Of a stretch of DNA of 64,000 nt, positions 6,147-14,409 are shown in pieces. This stretch comes from Myxococcus fulvus (GTDB lineage Bacteria; Myxococcota; Myxococcia; Myxococcales; Myxococcaceae). The stretch is taken from positions 1,116,001-1,180,000 of the forward strand of contig NZ_FOIB01000002.1 in NCBI RefSeq assembly GCF_900111765.1. Direction: 5' to 3'. Below the pieces are notes generated by a model, which made no database searches, was not told the DNA's origin, and was given only the letters and a program-made list of their open reading frames with translations. The translations under genes were made by a program, and so were the position numbers. Position 1 is the first letter of the stretch. Every line of letters starts with the position of its first letter.

Positions 6147-9100
6147 TCAGCGAGTCACCTTCGCGCGGCCCTGCACGGCCTGGGGCCGGGTGGGGCTGGA
6201 CGCGACGGCGGCGGAGACTCCGAACACGACGTCGTCGTTGTCATCGTAGAAGCCGAAGGTGCAGCTCAGCTGCGGGCTGGACGCCTCCACGAACTGGGCC
6301 CGCAGGACGTGCTGGCCCACGCTGCTGCCCACCGTGAAGGTGTGGCTGAAGGTCTTCGCGCCGCTGCCCGTGCACTGCAGGCCGGTGACGAGCGTGGACC
6401 AGAGCGGGAAGCCGGACACGGGGGCGGAGTAGAGGTTGAGCTTGTCCGTGGCGTCGTAGCACCACACCGTCACGTCCACCTTGACCTGCTTGCCCGGCGT
6501 AATGGGCCCGCCGTCCACGCTGCGCAGCACCACGCGGTCGATGCTCTCGTCCAGGTGGTAGAAGCCGAACGGACCATCCGGGCAACCATCCAGCGTGTTG
6601 GGCTCGTTCGGCTCCGCCGCGAGGAACTGGCTGCCACGGCTGTTGACCAGCGTTCCGGTGTCACAACCACAGCCGTTGCCGCAGACGGGCGTGCCGAGCG
6701 TGGCGTCGTATGTGGCCACGGGCGGCGTGGTGCACGTGCCGCCTCCGCCCGTCTGGGTGGTGAAGCTGAAGCCCGCGCTGTAGTTGCCCGCGCCGCACGC
6801 ATCCACCGCGCGCGCCCGCCAGAAGTACTGCGTGCCGGCCGTCAGCGCGGGCGTCACGCTCCAGGTGCTGGCGGGGAGCGTCGAGGCCGAGCGCACCACG
6901 CTGGAGAAGCCCGCGTCGGTGGCCACCTGCACCTCGTAGGACGTCGCGCCCGTCACATCCCCCCAGTCGAGCACGGGTGACAGCGCGACGCCCGTCGCGC
7001 CGTTGGCCGGCGTGGCGAGCACGGGGGCCGCCGCGGGCTGACAGGTGGTGTCCGCGGTGGTGAAGCGGAAGGCCGCGCTGTAGCCGCCGGCGCCGCAGCC
7101 GCTCACCGCGCGCACGCGCCAGAAGTACTGCGTGTTGGCCGTCAGCGCGGGCGTCACGCTCCAGGTGCTGTTGGAGAGCGCCGTCGCCGAGCGCACCACG
7201 GTGCCGAAGGCCGCGTCGGTGGCCACCTGCACCTCGTACGACGTCGCGCCGGCCACGTCCGCCCAGTCGAGCACGGGCGACAGCGCCACGTTGGCCGCGC
7301 CATCCGCCGGGGTGGAGAGGGTGGCGACGCCCGGGGGCGTGCACGGACCGCCGGCCGTCGCGCAGGTGCACGCGGCGGCGGGGCCGTAGCAGGCGCTGGA
7401 GCTGGCGGGGACGACCGAGTAGCAGTACTGCCGACCGTTGGCGACTTCGCCATCCGTGTACGTGGTGCCGGTGACGGTGGCGACGCGCACCTTGCCGAAG
7501 TCACAGCCGGCGTAGCCCTCCGTCTTCATCACCCAGTACTCGCTGGCGCCGGGCACGCTGTTCCAGCCGAGCGCCACCTGACCGTCGCTCGGCGTGGCGG
7601 TGGCCGTGGGCGCCGTCTTCGGGCCCGTGGCACAGCCGGAGTTGGCGGGCGCGGGCGTGGAGCAGGCGATGCCGTGGCGGTTGAAGGCCGCGTGGATGGC
7701 CGTCATGTGCGGCGTGCCGTCGTTGAGGTTGCCGTTGTCGTCGTCCGCGGCCAGCCACTGCATGTAGCCGTGGCTCGCGCCGCAGCCGTCGGACGTGCCC
7801 GCCGAGCAGTTGCAGGCGTGCCACGAGCCCACGTTGCCGCTGCCCTGGTAGAAGACCTTGTTGCCGATGATGAACGCCGTGTTGGAGTCGTAGTTGAACG
7901 GCGCGGCCTGCAGGTCACGGGCGACCAGGTCCCACGCGGCCTGACGCACGGGCGCCGCGGCGCAGTGCACCTGACGGCCGCAGGGGCCGGTGCCGGAGGA
8001 GCAGCGCGAGCACACGAAGTTCTGCGGCGTGGCCGGCGTCTGGTTCGCGTGCGCCAGGTAGTCCGCGTCGCGCACGCCGGAGCAGCGGGTGTTGCACCAC
8101 GTCCCGCCCGCCTGCGCCTCGTTCTGGTTGTAGCCCGTGCCGTCCGGCGTCATGCCGCAGCCCAGGTTCGTCGTGGCGAAGAAGCCGTAGCCCACGCACG
8201 AGGCCTGCAGGCGGTAGATGGACGCGATGTCCGCGTACGCCTCGCTGGAGTTGCTCAGCGCGCCGCCGGAGTCGAAGTCATCCATGCCGTGGCCCCACTC
8301 GTGGTCGAACACGGCCGCGATTTCGCCCGTGTTCCGGCAGCCGCCGCCGCTGCGGTAGAAGTTGACGGTGGAGCCGTTCCAGAAGGCGTTGCACGTGCTG
8401 TTGATGTTCACGTTGGCGGTGAGCTGGTTCTGCAGCCACGTGTTGTTGGGCAGCCAGCCGCGGCCCAGCTCGGCGATGCGGTTGAGCTCGTAGAAGGCGG
8501 AGCGGGAGGCCGGCGTGTTGCCCGCGCCACCGCCGCCCGTGGTGCAGTCGTGCTGGTTGTTGGCGCCGCCCAGGTTGAGGTTGCCGGTGGCCGAGCTGGT
8601 GCTGGGCGAGCCGCACGTATCACTCACGCGCACGTAGCGGCCGGCCAGCGTGGTGGTGACGTTGCCGGAGGAGTAGTTGAAGACGCCGGCGCCGTCGGTG
8701 AAGTTGTTGGGCGCGGCCAGGCCCGTGTTCGCCCAGGGCATGGGCGTGTCCAGCTGCATGGTGCCGCAGGTGGTGTTGTCGGGGCAGATGCCGGTGCTGC
8801 TCAACGGATAGATGCCGCCCTTGATGGTGGCGTCCAGGTAGTGGTTGTCGTCCTCGAGCGCGAGCACCTCGCCGGAGTGCGCGTCCACCGTCACCTTCCA
8901 GCGCTCCACCTCGCCGGGGTTCTGGAAGCCATACGTCCAGACGAGCTGGTGGCGGTAGCCCTCGCCGAAGGCCGCGTCGGCCTGGGCCAGGGGGGCGAGC
9001 TCCAGCGTGGGCTCCTGCCACAGCGTGCTCGGCGTCTCCAGGAGGCCGAAGCGCTCACCGCCGAGCGTCAGGGCCTGCTCGGGACTCAGCGTGGGCCGGG

Positions 9101-9707
9101 TGGCTGCGGTGACGTTGCTCCACGCCTCCGTGCCCAGGAGCACCATGTTGCCGTGGCTGAGCGTGGCGACCAGCTTGCCGTGGCGCACGGGGATGCCGTC
9201 CACCTCCTGCGGGATGAGCACGTGCCACAGCACGTCCGAGACCTGCTTCACCCGGGGCTGGCCGAGCTGGCGCAGGTCCACGCCGAGCGCGGCCTCGTTG
9301 TCGCTCAGGAACTTGAAGAGCGCGTCGGCGACGACGGCCTCGTCGACCTCACCGGTGGAGCGGCCCAGTTGCTGCTGGAGCGAGCCGAGCGTGAGGGTGT
9401 TGCCCACGCCCTTGCCGGGGATGAGGGGGATGGCGCCCTGGACGGCGGAGGGCATGCCCGTCAGCGGGTCCAGGTACACGTGGAAGTCGCGTCCGTTGCG
9501 GGCGAAGAAGTCATCCCACGCGCCGGGCGCCGCGCCCTTCAGCTTCGAGCGGGCTTCATCCAGGGACACGTTGGAGACGGGAAGGTACAGCTCCGGCTTG
9601 AAGAACGCCTGGCTCGCCAACGGGCTCGGTTGTGAGGGCTGGAGTGCCCACGCCAGCGCGCTGCAACACAGCACGAGACAGGCGACCCACTTCGACGATT
9701 GACGCAT
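6147..9707 (-). CDS. Large secreted HEXXH metalloprotease with propeptide, two FnIII-like domains and a C-terminal beta domain
   Basis: A 1186-residue exported protein. The start at 9707 has a strong GGGAGGA ribosome site and a signal peptide (to about ALAWA). Residues up to about 270 look like an FTP/PepSY-type propeptide of thermolysin/fungalysin relatives, ending near TVDAHSGEVLALEDDNHYL. The zinc site is DHEWGHGMD, with His469, Glu470 and His473. A likely third ligand lies in NSSEAYADIASIYR (Glu of EAYAD), as in M4/M36-type gluzincins. Many cysteines around 560-640 suggest disulfides. Two fibronectin-III-like domains of about 100 residues follow (near 785-985), each with LSPVLDW and TSYEVQVATDA. 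A C-terminal cysteine-bearing beta domain ends the protein. It is probably secreted to degrade prey or matrix protein. Confidence 0.85.
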   Translation of the reverse strand: MRQSSKWVACLVLCCSALAWALQPSQPSPLASQAFFKPELYLPVSNVSLDEARSKLKGAAPGAWDDFFARNGRDFHVYLDPLTGMPSAVQGAIPLIPGKGVGNTLTLGSLQQQLGRSTGEVDEAVVADALFKFLSDNEAALGVDLRQLGQPRVKQVSDVLWHVLIPQEVDGIPVRHGKLVATLSHGNMVLLGTEAWSNVTAATRPTLSPEQALTLGGERFGLLETPSTLWQEPTLELAPLAQADAAFGEGYRHQLVWTYGFQNPGEVERWKVTVDAHSGEVLALEDDNHYLDATIKGGIYPLSSTGICPDNTTCGTMQLDTPMPWANTGLAAPNNFTDGAGVFNYSSGNVTTTLAGRYVRVSDTCGSPSTSSATGNLNLGGANNQHDCTTGGGGAGNTPASRSAFYELNRIAELGRGWLPNNTWLQNQLTANVNINSTCNAFWNGSTVNFYRSGGGCRNTGEIAAVFDHEWGHGMDDFDSGGALSNSSEAYADIASIYRLQASCVGYGFFATTNLGCGMTPDGTGYNQNEAQAGGTWCNTRCSGVRDADYLAHANQTPATPQNFVCSRCSSGTGPCGRQVHCAAAPVRQAAWDLVARDLQAAPFNYDSNTAFIIGNKVFYQGSGNVGSWHACNCSAGTSDGCGASHGYMQWLAADDDNGNLNDGTPHMTAIHAAFNRHGIACSTPAPANSGCATGPKTAPTATATPSDGQVALGWNSVPGASEYWVMKTEGYAGCDFGKVRVATVTGTTYTDGEVANGRQYCYSVVPASSSACYGPAAACTCATAGGPCTPPGVATLSTPADGAANVALSPVLDWADVAGATSYEVQVATDAAFGTVVRSATALSNSTWSVTPALTANTQYFWRVRAVSGCGAGGYSAAFRFTTADTTCQPAAAPVLATPANGATGVALSPVLDWGDVTGATSYEVQVATDAGFSSVVRSASTLPASTWSVTPALTAGTQYFWRARAVDACGAGNYSAGFSFTTQTGGGGTCTTPPVATYDATLGTPVCGNGCGCDTGTLVNSRGSQFLAAEPNEPNTLDGCPDGPFGFYHLDESIDRVVLRSVDGGPITPGKQVKVDVTVWCYDATDKLNLYSAPVSGFPLWSTLVTGLQCTGSGAKTFSHTFTVGSSVGQHVLRAQFVEASSPQLSCTFGFYDDNDDVVFGVSAAVASSPTRPQAVQGRAKVTR
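6768..7340 (-). repeat. Tandem duplication encoding two FnIII-like domains
   Basis: Two in-frame copies with an exact period of 300 bases (about 6768-7067 and 7068-7340) encode the paired FnIII-like domains of the protease. Long stretches are identical, for instance around AGAAGTACTGCGTG and the Ala-Gly-Val-Thr-Leu codons, so the duplication is recent or kept alike by gene conversion. Confidence 0.8.
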
Positions 9708-9953
9708 GCGGTCCTCCCGCGAAACGCGAAAGACAGACACTCCCCCCTGGGAGCACGCATCCAGTCGAGCCCGCATCTGCGGGGCATGAAAATCGCTACT
9801 TTCAGGAACTGTCGGACTTGCGGAAACCCCTCTGGGGACGCGGAGCTGGACGGCCAACGAGTGAACACTCACAGAGACTTCGAGTCTGACGTGTTCAAGG
9901 CGACGGGAAAGCAGCCGTTGCACTGGAGTTGACGCTTCGCGCCGGGGTGGTGC

Positions 9954-10553
9954 TCAGGAGGGGAAGAGCAGCCGTGTGTATTGCTTCACCCAGGCGCGGC
10001 GGGTGTCGAGGGTGCGGAAGTCGAGCAGGAGGACCTGGTCGAAGACGCGGGGGAGCATGGACACGAGGAGGATGGAGGACCAGACCTGGGTGAGCGCGAG
10101 TCGGCGGCGCGCTTCCTTCAGGTGGGGTGTGGCGGGGGCGAGCTTTCGGGACAGCGCTTCGAGGAAGGTGTTGAGGCGTTGGACGGCGGGGCCGTCGTAG
10201 CGTTGGTGCACGAGCGCGTCGTGCAGGTGGGCGTGGGCGATGCGGGGGTAGCGGCCGACGTTGCCGACGACGTCCTCGAGCAGGGTCTCGAAGGCTTCGC
10301 GGACGGCGAGGCCCTCGTCGAGGAGCTTGTCGAAGTCGAGGAGGACGTGGGTGAAGGCCTGGTCCAGGGTGGAGTCCAGGGCCTGGGTGATGAGCTTCTC
10401 CTTGCTGCGGAAGTAGTAGCTGATGGCGGCGCTGTTCACCTGGGCCTCGCGGGCAATCTCGCGGATGCCGGTGGCATCCAGCCCGTCGCGCTCGATACAG
10501 ATGATGGTCGCCCGGAGGATGCGCTCCCGGGCGTCCTGTTCCTTCGTTCCCAT
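9954..10553 (-). CDS. TetR-family regulator
   Basis: A 199-residue protein starting MGTKEQDARERILRAT, with GAGGA about 10 bases before the ATG at 10553. An in-frame ATG at 10601 would add 16 residues. Residues 8-52 form the TetR helix-turn-helix (TGIREIAREAQVNSAAISYYF), followed by the typical RSKEKLI segment. The C-terminal ligand-binding part is long and helical (DFDKLLDEGLAVREAFETLL and on) and matches no specific subfamily I can name. It lies 58 bases downstream of an Imm11-like gene and 246 bases upstream of the protease on the same strand. Its targets are unknown; the protease is the nearest downstream candidate. Confidence 0.85.
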   Translation of the reverse strand: MGTKEQDARERILRATIICIERDGLDATGIREIAREAQVNSAAISYYFRSKEKLITQALDSTLDQAFTHVLLDFDKLLDEGLAVREAFETLLEDVVGNVGRYPRIAHAHLHDALVHQRYDGPAVQRLNTFLEALSRKLAPATPHLKEARRRLALTQVWSSILLVSMLPRVFDQVLLLDFRTLDTRRAWVKQYTRLLFPS

Positions 10554-10611
10554 TCGACGCCAGTCCTCGTGGGTACGTGCAGGCCGTACCGGGGCCACCA
10601 TACGGTGGACC

Positions 10612-11003
10612 TCAGACCTCGGTGAAGCGCATCCCCGTGACACCGAGCGCTTCCAGCGCGAGCTTGAGGTCCTCGGAGACGATGAGCGCCACGGACCAGC
10701 CCCAGGTCCGGAAGAGCTTCGCATCCCCCACTTTCGACGGGTCGATTTTCAGCCCGTCCACGTCCCGGTACTGGCCCACCTTCTCGGGCCTTCCATCCTC
10801 GGCCGTCCACCGCTCCACTTCCCGGGACGCCGTGTCGTCGATGCACTCGATGAGCTTCGTCGCCACGAGGATGCTGTACTGCTCGGGGTGCCCTGGAACC
10901 TCCACGGGGATGACCTGCACCTCCTCGGGTGCCAGCTGCGTGAGCAATTCCGCCACTCGGACGTGGACGATGGGCACCGCGAGGCCCGTCAGCGAGAAGT
11001 CGA
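10612..11003. repeat. Direct repeat, copy 1 (3' part of Imm11-like gene)
   Basis: About 390 bases aligned without gaps to 12625-13016 (offset 2013), with roughly nine bases in ten identical by eye. Both copies have the same orientation and flank the toxin gene. Confidence 0.85.
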
Positions 11004-11178
11004 GCGCTCGACCTGCGCGAGCGACAGGTACCCTCAACGGCTCTAGGGCGGCGATACGTATTCCCGCCGTAAAGGTCCAGGGGTTCACCTCCTGCCCTTG
11101 AAGGTTCACAGGACTGCGGAGGTGCCATCGCCCTGGCACCTCGGCATCGTCCGTCCATCTGAAATATCGCCCCGGCAT
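10612..11178 (-). CDS. Imm11-like immunity protein (copy downstream of the SitA5-like toxin)
   Basis: A 188-residue soluble protein with no signal peptide. It resembles the Imm11/DUF1629 immunity family: a variable N-terminal half, then a conserved C-terminal half with ILVATKLIECIDD, the middle VGDAKLFRTWGWSVALIVSE and a closing segment LKLALEALGVTGMRFTEV. It starts 16 bases after the toxin stop on the same strand, the usual place for the cognate immunity gene in toxin-immunity pairs. It should act in the cytoplasm, neutralising the nuclease tip. Its last about 125 residues are nearly identical to the copy at 12625-13200, while the first about 60 differ, so recognition specificity probably sits in the N-terminal half (inference). 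Confidence 0.75.
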   Translation of the reverse strand: MPGRYFRWTDDAEVPGRWHLRSPVNLQGQEVNPWTFTAGIRIAALEPLRVPVARAGRALDFSLTGLAVPIVHVRVAELLTQLAPEEVQVIPVEVPGHPEQYSILVATKLIECIDDTASREVERWTAEDGRPEKVGQYRDVDGLKIDPSKVGDAKLFRTWGWSVALIVSEDLKLALEALGVTGMRFTEV

Positions 11179-11194
11179 CTCGAGGAGTGTCGCT

Positions 11195-12529
11195 TCATTC
11201 CTGACGGGTCACCAGCTTGTTGAGCCTCGTTCCTTCCGAGCTGATCTGCCGGGCAAGCGCCTTGAGTTCTCTCGTCAATGCGTCCCGGCACTGGGACATC
11301 GTTCCGCAGTCCCGCATCGCGGAGTTCAGCCGGTCGAGAATGCGCTGATGGTATTCCCGAGGATGTGGCCCCTTGTGCCCAGCCACCTTCACGATGTTGG
11401 CGGGGTCATTCAGGGACATGCCTGCCTTGTCGAAGACTTCTTCGAACTTGGGCGACCAGGGTCCGTCATCACGGATGGACTCCCACCACTTGTCCGTGGC
11501 GATGTGGTGATCATGCCCCGCTGAATCCACGGGCCCGACAGCGCCGCCTCCCTGCGCCATCGCCGACACCGCGCCGGTGCTCACCGCCAGGGTGACGACC
11601 TCGCCCACCATCGCCACAGCCCTCACCTCAGCCACTGCCGAGAGTGCGATGCCCGCCTTCGCGCTCGCCTGCACAGACGCCTGCGCAGACCCCGGTAGAC
11701 TCGGCACTCGCCCCGCGAAGCCCGCCGCAGTGTTCCCGATGGCCACCGTCGCGAGCATGGCGAAGGCCCTCGCCGCGTTGCGGCCCATGACGCGCCCGTA
11801 GCTCTCGCCCGCCTCGCGCAACTCGTCGAAGGTGTGGGCCCTGTCCACCGCCGCCATCAACCGTTGGAAGCCCGCCACCAGGCTCCAGAACGTGTCCACC
11901 CCCACATACGCAATCAATGAGGCCGTCATCACCGCGGCCAGCCCTTTCGACACCGGCTCGGGCACTGTCCACAAGACGAGATACAGCGTCCCCGTCCACA
12001 TCGCCGCCGCCACCATCGCGCGGGGGTCCGCCATGTCCTCGAAGGCTTCCCACATTTCATCCAGCACCGCGCCATGCGCGAGCGCCAGGGCCAGCGCATA
12101 GCGCCCATCCCCATCCACCGTGGAGCGCCCCACCAACAGCCGCAGACAGTCTCCGGACTGGCCCGTGCGCTCACACCACCGCAAGTAGGCGCGCGTCATC
12201 TCCGCGTCCGCGCCATCTCCCTCCAGATGGCCACCAGCCCCTACCGGCGTCACCTGCCGAGTGCGCACATCGAAGCGGTACACCCCACCCCGCTCGTCCA
12301 TCTCGAACAGCCGCCTCGCAGCCTCCTCGGGAGCTCGCGATGGGCGAGACCGCCTGCTCTCGGTAACCAAAGCCTCGGCGAACTCGGCTTCTTCCAACTC
12401 AACGGGAGCAGCTTCAACGCTCGATGTGACGACGAGCCTCCTCCCGTCATCCGTCTCCAGCCGCACTCCTCGCGTCGTGGAGCACCCCACAACCAGCGCC
12501 CACACTACGTACAACCATTGCCACTTCAT
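11195..12529 (-). CDS. SitA5-like polymorphic toxin lipoprotein with C-terminal AHH nuclease domain
   Basis: A 444-residue protein. A short signal peptide ends in VVGC (lipidated Cys16), with GGGAG upstream of the ATG. The body (about 60-330) has the conserved SitA5-type order: ARRLFE, a segment with YLRWCERTG-CLRLL, RYALALALAHG, two hydrophobic stretches (MVAAAMWTGTLYLVLW and LIAYVGVDTFWSLVAGF), then MGRNAARAFAMLATVAIGNTAAGF. The tip (about 350-444) matches the AHH branch of the HNH/EndoVII nucleases: HDHHIATDKW, FDKAGMSLNDPANIV, GHKGPHPREYHQRIL. SitA proteins are myxobacterial lipoprotein toxins passed between cells by TraA/TraB outer-membrane exchange, killing cells that lack the matching SitI. 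Here the tip is probably a DNase or RNase. It is flanked by two Imm11-like genes. Confidence 0.85.
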   Translation of the reverse strand: MKWQWLYVVWALVVGCSTTRGVRLETDDGRRLVVTSSVEAAPVELEEAEFAEALVTESRRSRPSRAPEEAARRLFEMDERGGVYRFDVRTRQVTPVGAGGHLEGDGADAEMTRAYLRWCERTGQSGDCLRLLVGRSTVDGDGRYALALALAHGAVLDEMWEAFEDMADPRAMVAAAMWTGTLYLVLWTVPEPVSKGLAAVMTASLIAYVGVDTFWSLVAGFQRLMAAVDRAHTFDELREAGESYGRVMGRNAARAFAMLATVAIGNTAAGFAGRVPSLPGSAQASVQASAKAGIALSAVAEVRAVAMVGEVVTLAVSTGAVSAMAQGGGAVGPVDSAGHDHHIATDKWWESIRDDGPWSPKFEEVFDKAGMSLNDPANIVKVAGHKGPHPREYHQRILDRLNSAMRDCGTMSQCRDALTRELKALARQISSEGTRLNKLVTRQE

Positions 12530-12624
12530 GACGCACGCTCCCGGATGAGCATTGGTGCCGCGCCAGGAAGATTGCCAAACAAGCCCGACATGCTGGCAAC
12601 GAGCATGAGCCCATCTTCTTCAGG

Positions 12625-13016
12625 TCAGACCTCGGTGAAGCGCATCCCCGTGACACCAAGCGCTTCCAGCGCGAGCTTGAGGTCCTCGGAGACAATGAGC
12701 GCCACGGACCAGCCCCAGGTCCGGAAGAGCTTCGCGTCACCCACCTTCGACGTGTCGATTCTCAGCCCGTCGACGTCCCGGTAGTGGCCCACCTTCTCGG
12801 GCCTTCCGTCCTCCTCCATCCACCGCTCCACTTCTCGGGACGACGTATCGTCGATGCACTCGATGAGCCGCGTCGCCACGAGGATGCTGTACTGCTCGGC
12901 ATGCCCTGGAATCTCCACGGGGATGACCTGCACCTCCTCGGGTGCCAGTTCCGTGAGCAGCGTCGCCACGCGAACGTGGACGACGGGTGTCGAGATCCCG
13001 GCGAGGGTGAAGTCGA
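12625..13016. repeat. Direct repeat, copy 2 (3' part of Imm11-like gene)
   Basis: Partner of 10612-11003 in the same orientation. Similarity starts sharply at the stop codon (TCAGACCTCGG on the plus strand in both) and fades toward the 5' half of the genes. Confidence 0.85.
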
Positions 13017-13200
13017 AGACCTTGCCTGGAACGTCCACGGGAATCCGCAACCAACCTGGGCTCTCGATGCGACGGCCCTTCTTGAACACCCAGGGGTCTT
13101 CGACCTCGCGGCCGCTCATGTCCGTGGGAATTCCAAGAGAGCATCGCCCAGGGAGCGACATGTCGGGAGCAAGCTCGAAGAACCGTTTCGTCATGGGCAT
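12625..13200 (-). CDS. Imm11-like immunity protein paralogue (copy upstream of the toxin)
   Basis: A 191-residue soluble protein, start at 13200 (MPMTKRFFELAPD) or two codons later; no clear ribosome site is seen. It belongs to the same family as the gene at 10612-11178, and the C-terminal two thirds (from HVRVATLLTELAPEE on) is nearly identical. The N-terminus differs (PTDMSGREVEDPWVFKKGRR here, VNLQGQEVNPWTFTAGIR there). It sits 95 bases before the toxin. It could be an orphan immunity gene kept from a former toxin, protecting against a related SitA variant of neighbours, or an accessory copy. Its position upstream matches where sitBAI cassettes carry their accessory gene, but the sequence is clearly immunity-like. 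Confidence 0.72.
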   Translation of the reverse strand: MPMTKRFFELAPDMSLPGRCSLGIPTDMSGREVEDPWVFKKGRRIESPGWLRIPVDVPGKVFDFTLAGISTPVVHVRVATLLTELAPEEVQVIPVEIPGHAEQYSILVATRLIECIDDTSSREVERWMEEDGRPEKVGHYRDVDGLRIDTSKVGDAKLFRTWGWSVALIVSEDLKLALEALGVTGMRFTEV

Positions 13201-13231
13201 TGAGCAGAAGGCCGCAGGTACGTAGCACCCA

Positions 13232-13651
13232 TCAAGTCCCCGGGAGCGACTCCGCGCGCACCAGCGGCTGCGAGCTCTTCGACCACAGCACCGCGCAGAG
13301 CCCACCAATCACCAGCTCCGCCACCATCGCCGCGACCAGCTCCGGCGCCGGCGTGCCGTCCACGGCCAGGCTCAACAGCCGTGACACGCCATAGGACAGG
13401 TACAGCGTCGTCGACACCGCCAGCGACGTGAACGTCAGCCGGCTCCAGACTCCGCCGGCCATGATGAGCAGCCCACACGCCAGCAACGCCCCTCCCGGCG
13501 CGCGCACCTCGCTCAACAGACTCACCTGCCCCCCATGGTCGATTCCACTCCACCCATGGAACGCCTGCGGCGTGAACAACAACGCCGCGCCAATCACCCC
13601 CCCGACTGCGCCCACGACCAGCAACACCACCTGCGTCACCCGGTTTCGCAT
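13232..13651 (-). CDS. DUF4345-like small integral membrane protein
   Basis: A 139-residue protein with four hydrophobic segments (TQVVLLVVGAVGGVIGAALL, GALLACGLLIMAGGVW, FTSLAVSTTLYLSYGVSRLL, AAMVAELVIGGLCAVLW) and RAPGGALLACG between the first two. The pattern matches the DUF4345 family of four-helix membrane proteins, whose function is unknown. The ATG at 13651 is preferred; a TTG at 13678 would extend it by nine residues but lies inside the operator. It is divergent from a TetR gene, with two operator copies in the 61-base gap, so it is very likely the regulated target of that TetR. Confidence 0.75.
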   Translation of the reverse strand: MRNRVTQVVLLVVGAVGGVIGAALLFTPQAFHGWSGIDHGGQVSLLSEVRAPGGALLACGLLIMAGGVWSRLTFTSLAVSTTLYLSYGVSRLLSLAVDGTPAPELVAAMVAELVIGGLCAVLWSKSSQPLVRAESLPGT

Positions 13652-13663
13652 CGCCGTCCTCGC

Positions 13664-13719
13664 TTGACACCGTGTCAATTGACTCCGCGAGAGATATTCG
13701 CGACTTTACATCATGTCAA
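13664..13719. promoter_or_regulatory. Two TetR-type operators and divergent promoter, DUF4345/TetR
   Basis: Site 1 (13664-13678) is TTGACAC-C-GTGTCAA, a perfect 7-bp-arm repeat. Site 2 (13705-13719) is TTTACAT-C-ATGTCAA, with 6 of 7 arm positions paired. The centres are 41 bp apart, close to four helical turns. Site 2 includes the TetR start codon (13713) and the -35 TTGACA (13714-13719, minus strand) of the DUF4345 promoter, whose -10 could be TATCTC (13691-13696). Confidence 0.75.
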
Positions 13720-14306
13720 GTGAACCGCCGGAGACCCGGACCCGCATCCTCGCGGCCGCGCTGCACCTGTTGGAGACACGTCAGGGGCAGTCCGTCCGGA
13801 TGAGCGACATCGCGAAGAAGGCCGGGGTCAGCCGTCAGGCCGTCTACCTCCACTTCAGCACCCGGGCCGCCCTGCTCATCGCCACCACGCTCTACCTGGA
13901 CGAGCTCAAGGACGTGCGAGCGCGCCTGGTCCCCAGCCGCACCGCGAAGAGCGGCGCGGAGCGCCTGGACGCGTACGTCGGCGCCTGGGCCGACTACATC
14001 CCGGAGATTCGCGGCGTGGCCAAGGCACTGATGGCCATGGCCGACACCGACGAAGAGGCCGCCGAGGCCTGGAAGAAGCGCATGGAGGACATGCGCGAAG
14101 GCTGCGCCGCCGCCATCGAGGCCCTGCGCACCGACGGCACCCTGTCCCCCGACTACACGGCCCGCGAGGCCTCGGATTTGCTCTGGACGCTCCTGTCCGT
14201 GCGCAACTGGGAGCACCTCACCCTGGAGCGCGGCTACTCCCAGCCTCGCTACAGGGACCTGCTGCTGCGCACCGCGCGCCGGCTCTTCGTCCGCACACCG
14301 CGGTGA
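13713..14306 (+). CDS. TetR-family regulator of the divergent DUF4345 gene
   Basis: A 197-residue protein. Residues 8-52 form the TetR DNA-binding domain (TRTRILAAALHLLE, then VRMSDIAKKAGVSRQAVYLHFSTRAALL, with the conserved Tyr-x-HF at the end of the recognition helix). The C-terminal part has the WADYIPEIRGVAKALMAMAD and DLLWTLLSVRNWEHL helices of a ligand-binding domain. Operator site 2 spans its own start codon, which suggests tight autorepression and perhaps a leaderless transcript. The inducer is unknown. The only linked target is the DUF4345 membrane protein. Confidence 0.87.
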   Translation: MSSEPPETRTRILAAALHLLETRQGQSVRMSDIAKKAGVSRQAVYLHFSTRAALLIATTLYLDELKDVRARLVPSRTAKSGAERLDAYVGAWADYIPEIRGVAKALMAMADTDEEAAEAWKKRMEDMREGCAAAIEALRTDGTLSPDYTAREASDLLWTLLSVRNWEHLTLERGYSQPRYRDLLLRTARRLFVRTPR

Positions 14307-14409
14307 GCGTGCGCCAGCCGCTGCGCACCGTGCAGTCCCCTGCACAAGCCCCGCTCCCTGCTTCCGCTGCAACTTCCTCCAGGTCCGTGCGTTGCAACTC
14401 CAACACGCC

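Noticed and set aside
6768..7340. CRISPR-like periodic repeat
   Set aside because: Two copies only, 300-base period, in frame and coding FnIII-like domains.
7674..9635. Long plus-strand frame opposite the large protease
   Set aside because: Val/Ala/Arg-rich shadow of the HEXXH protease.
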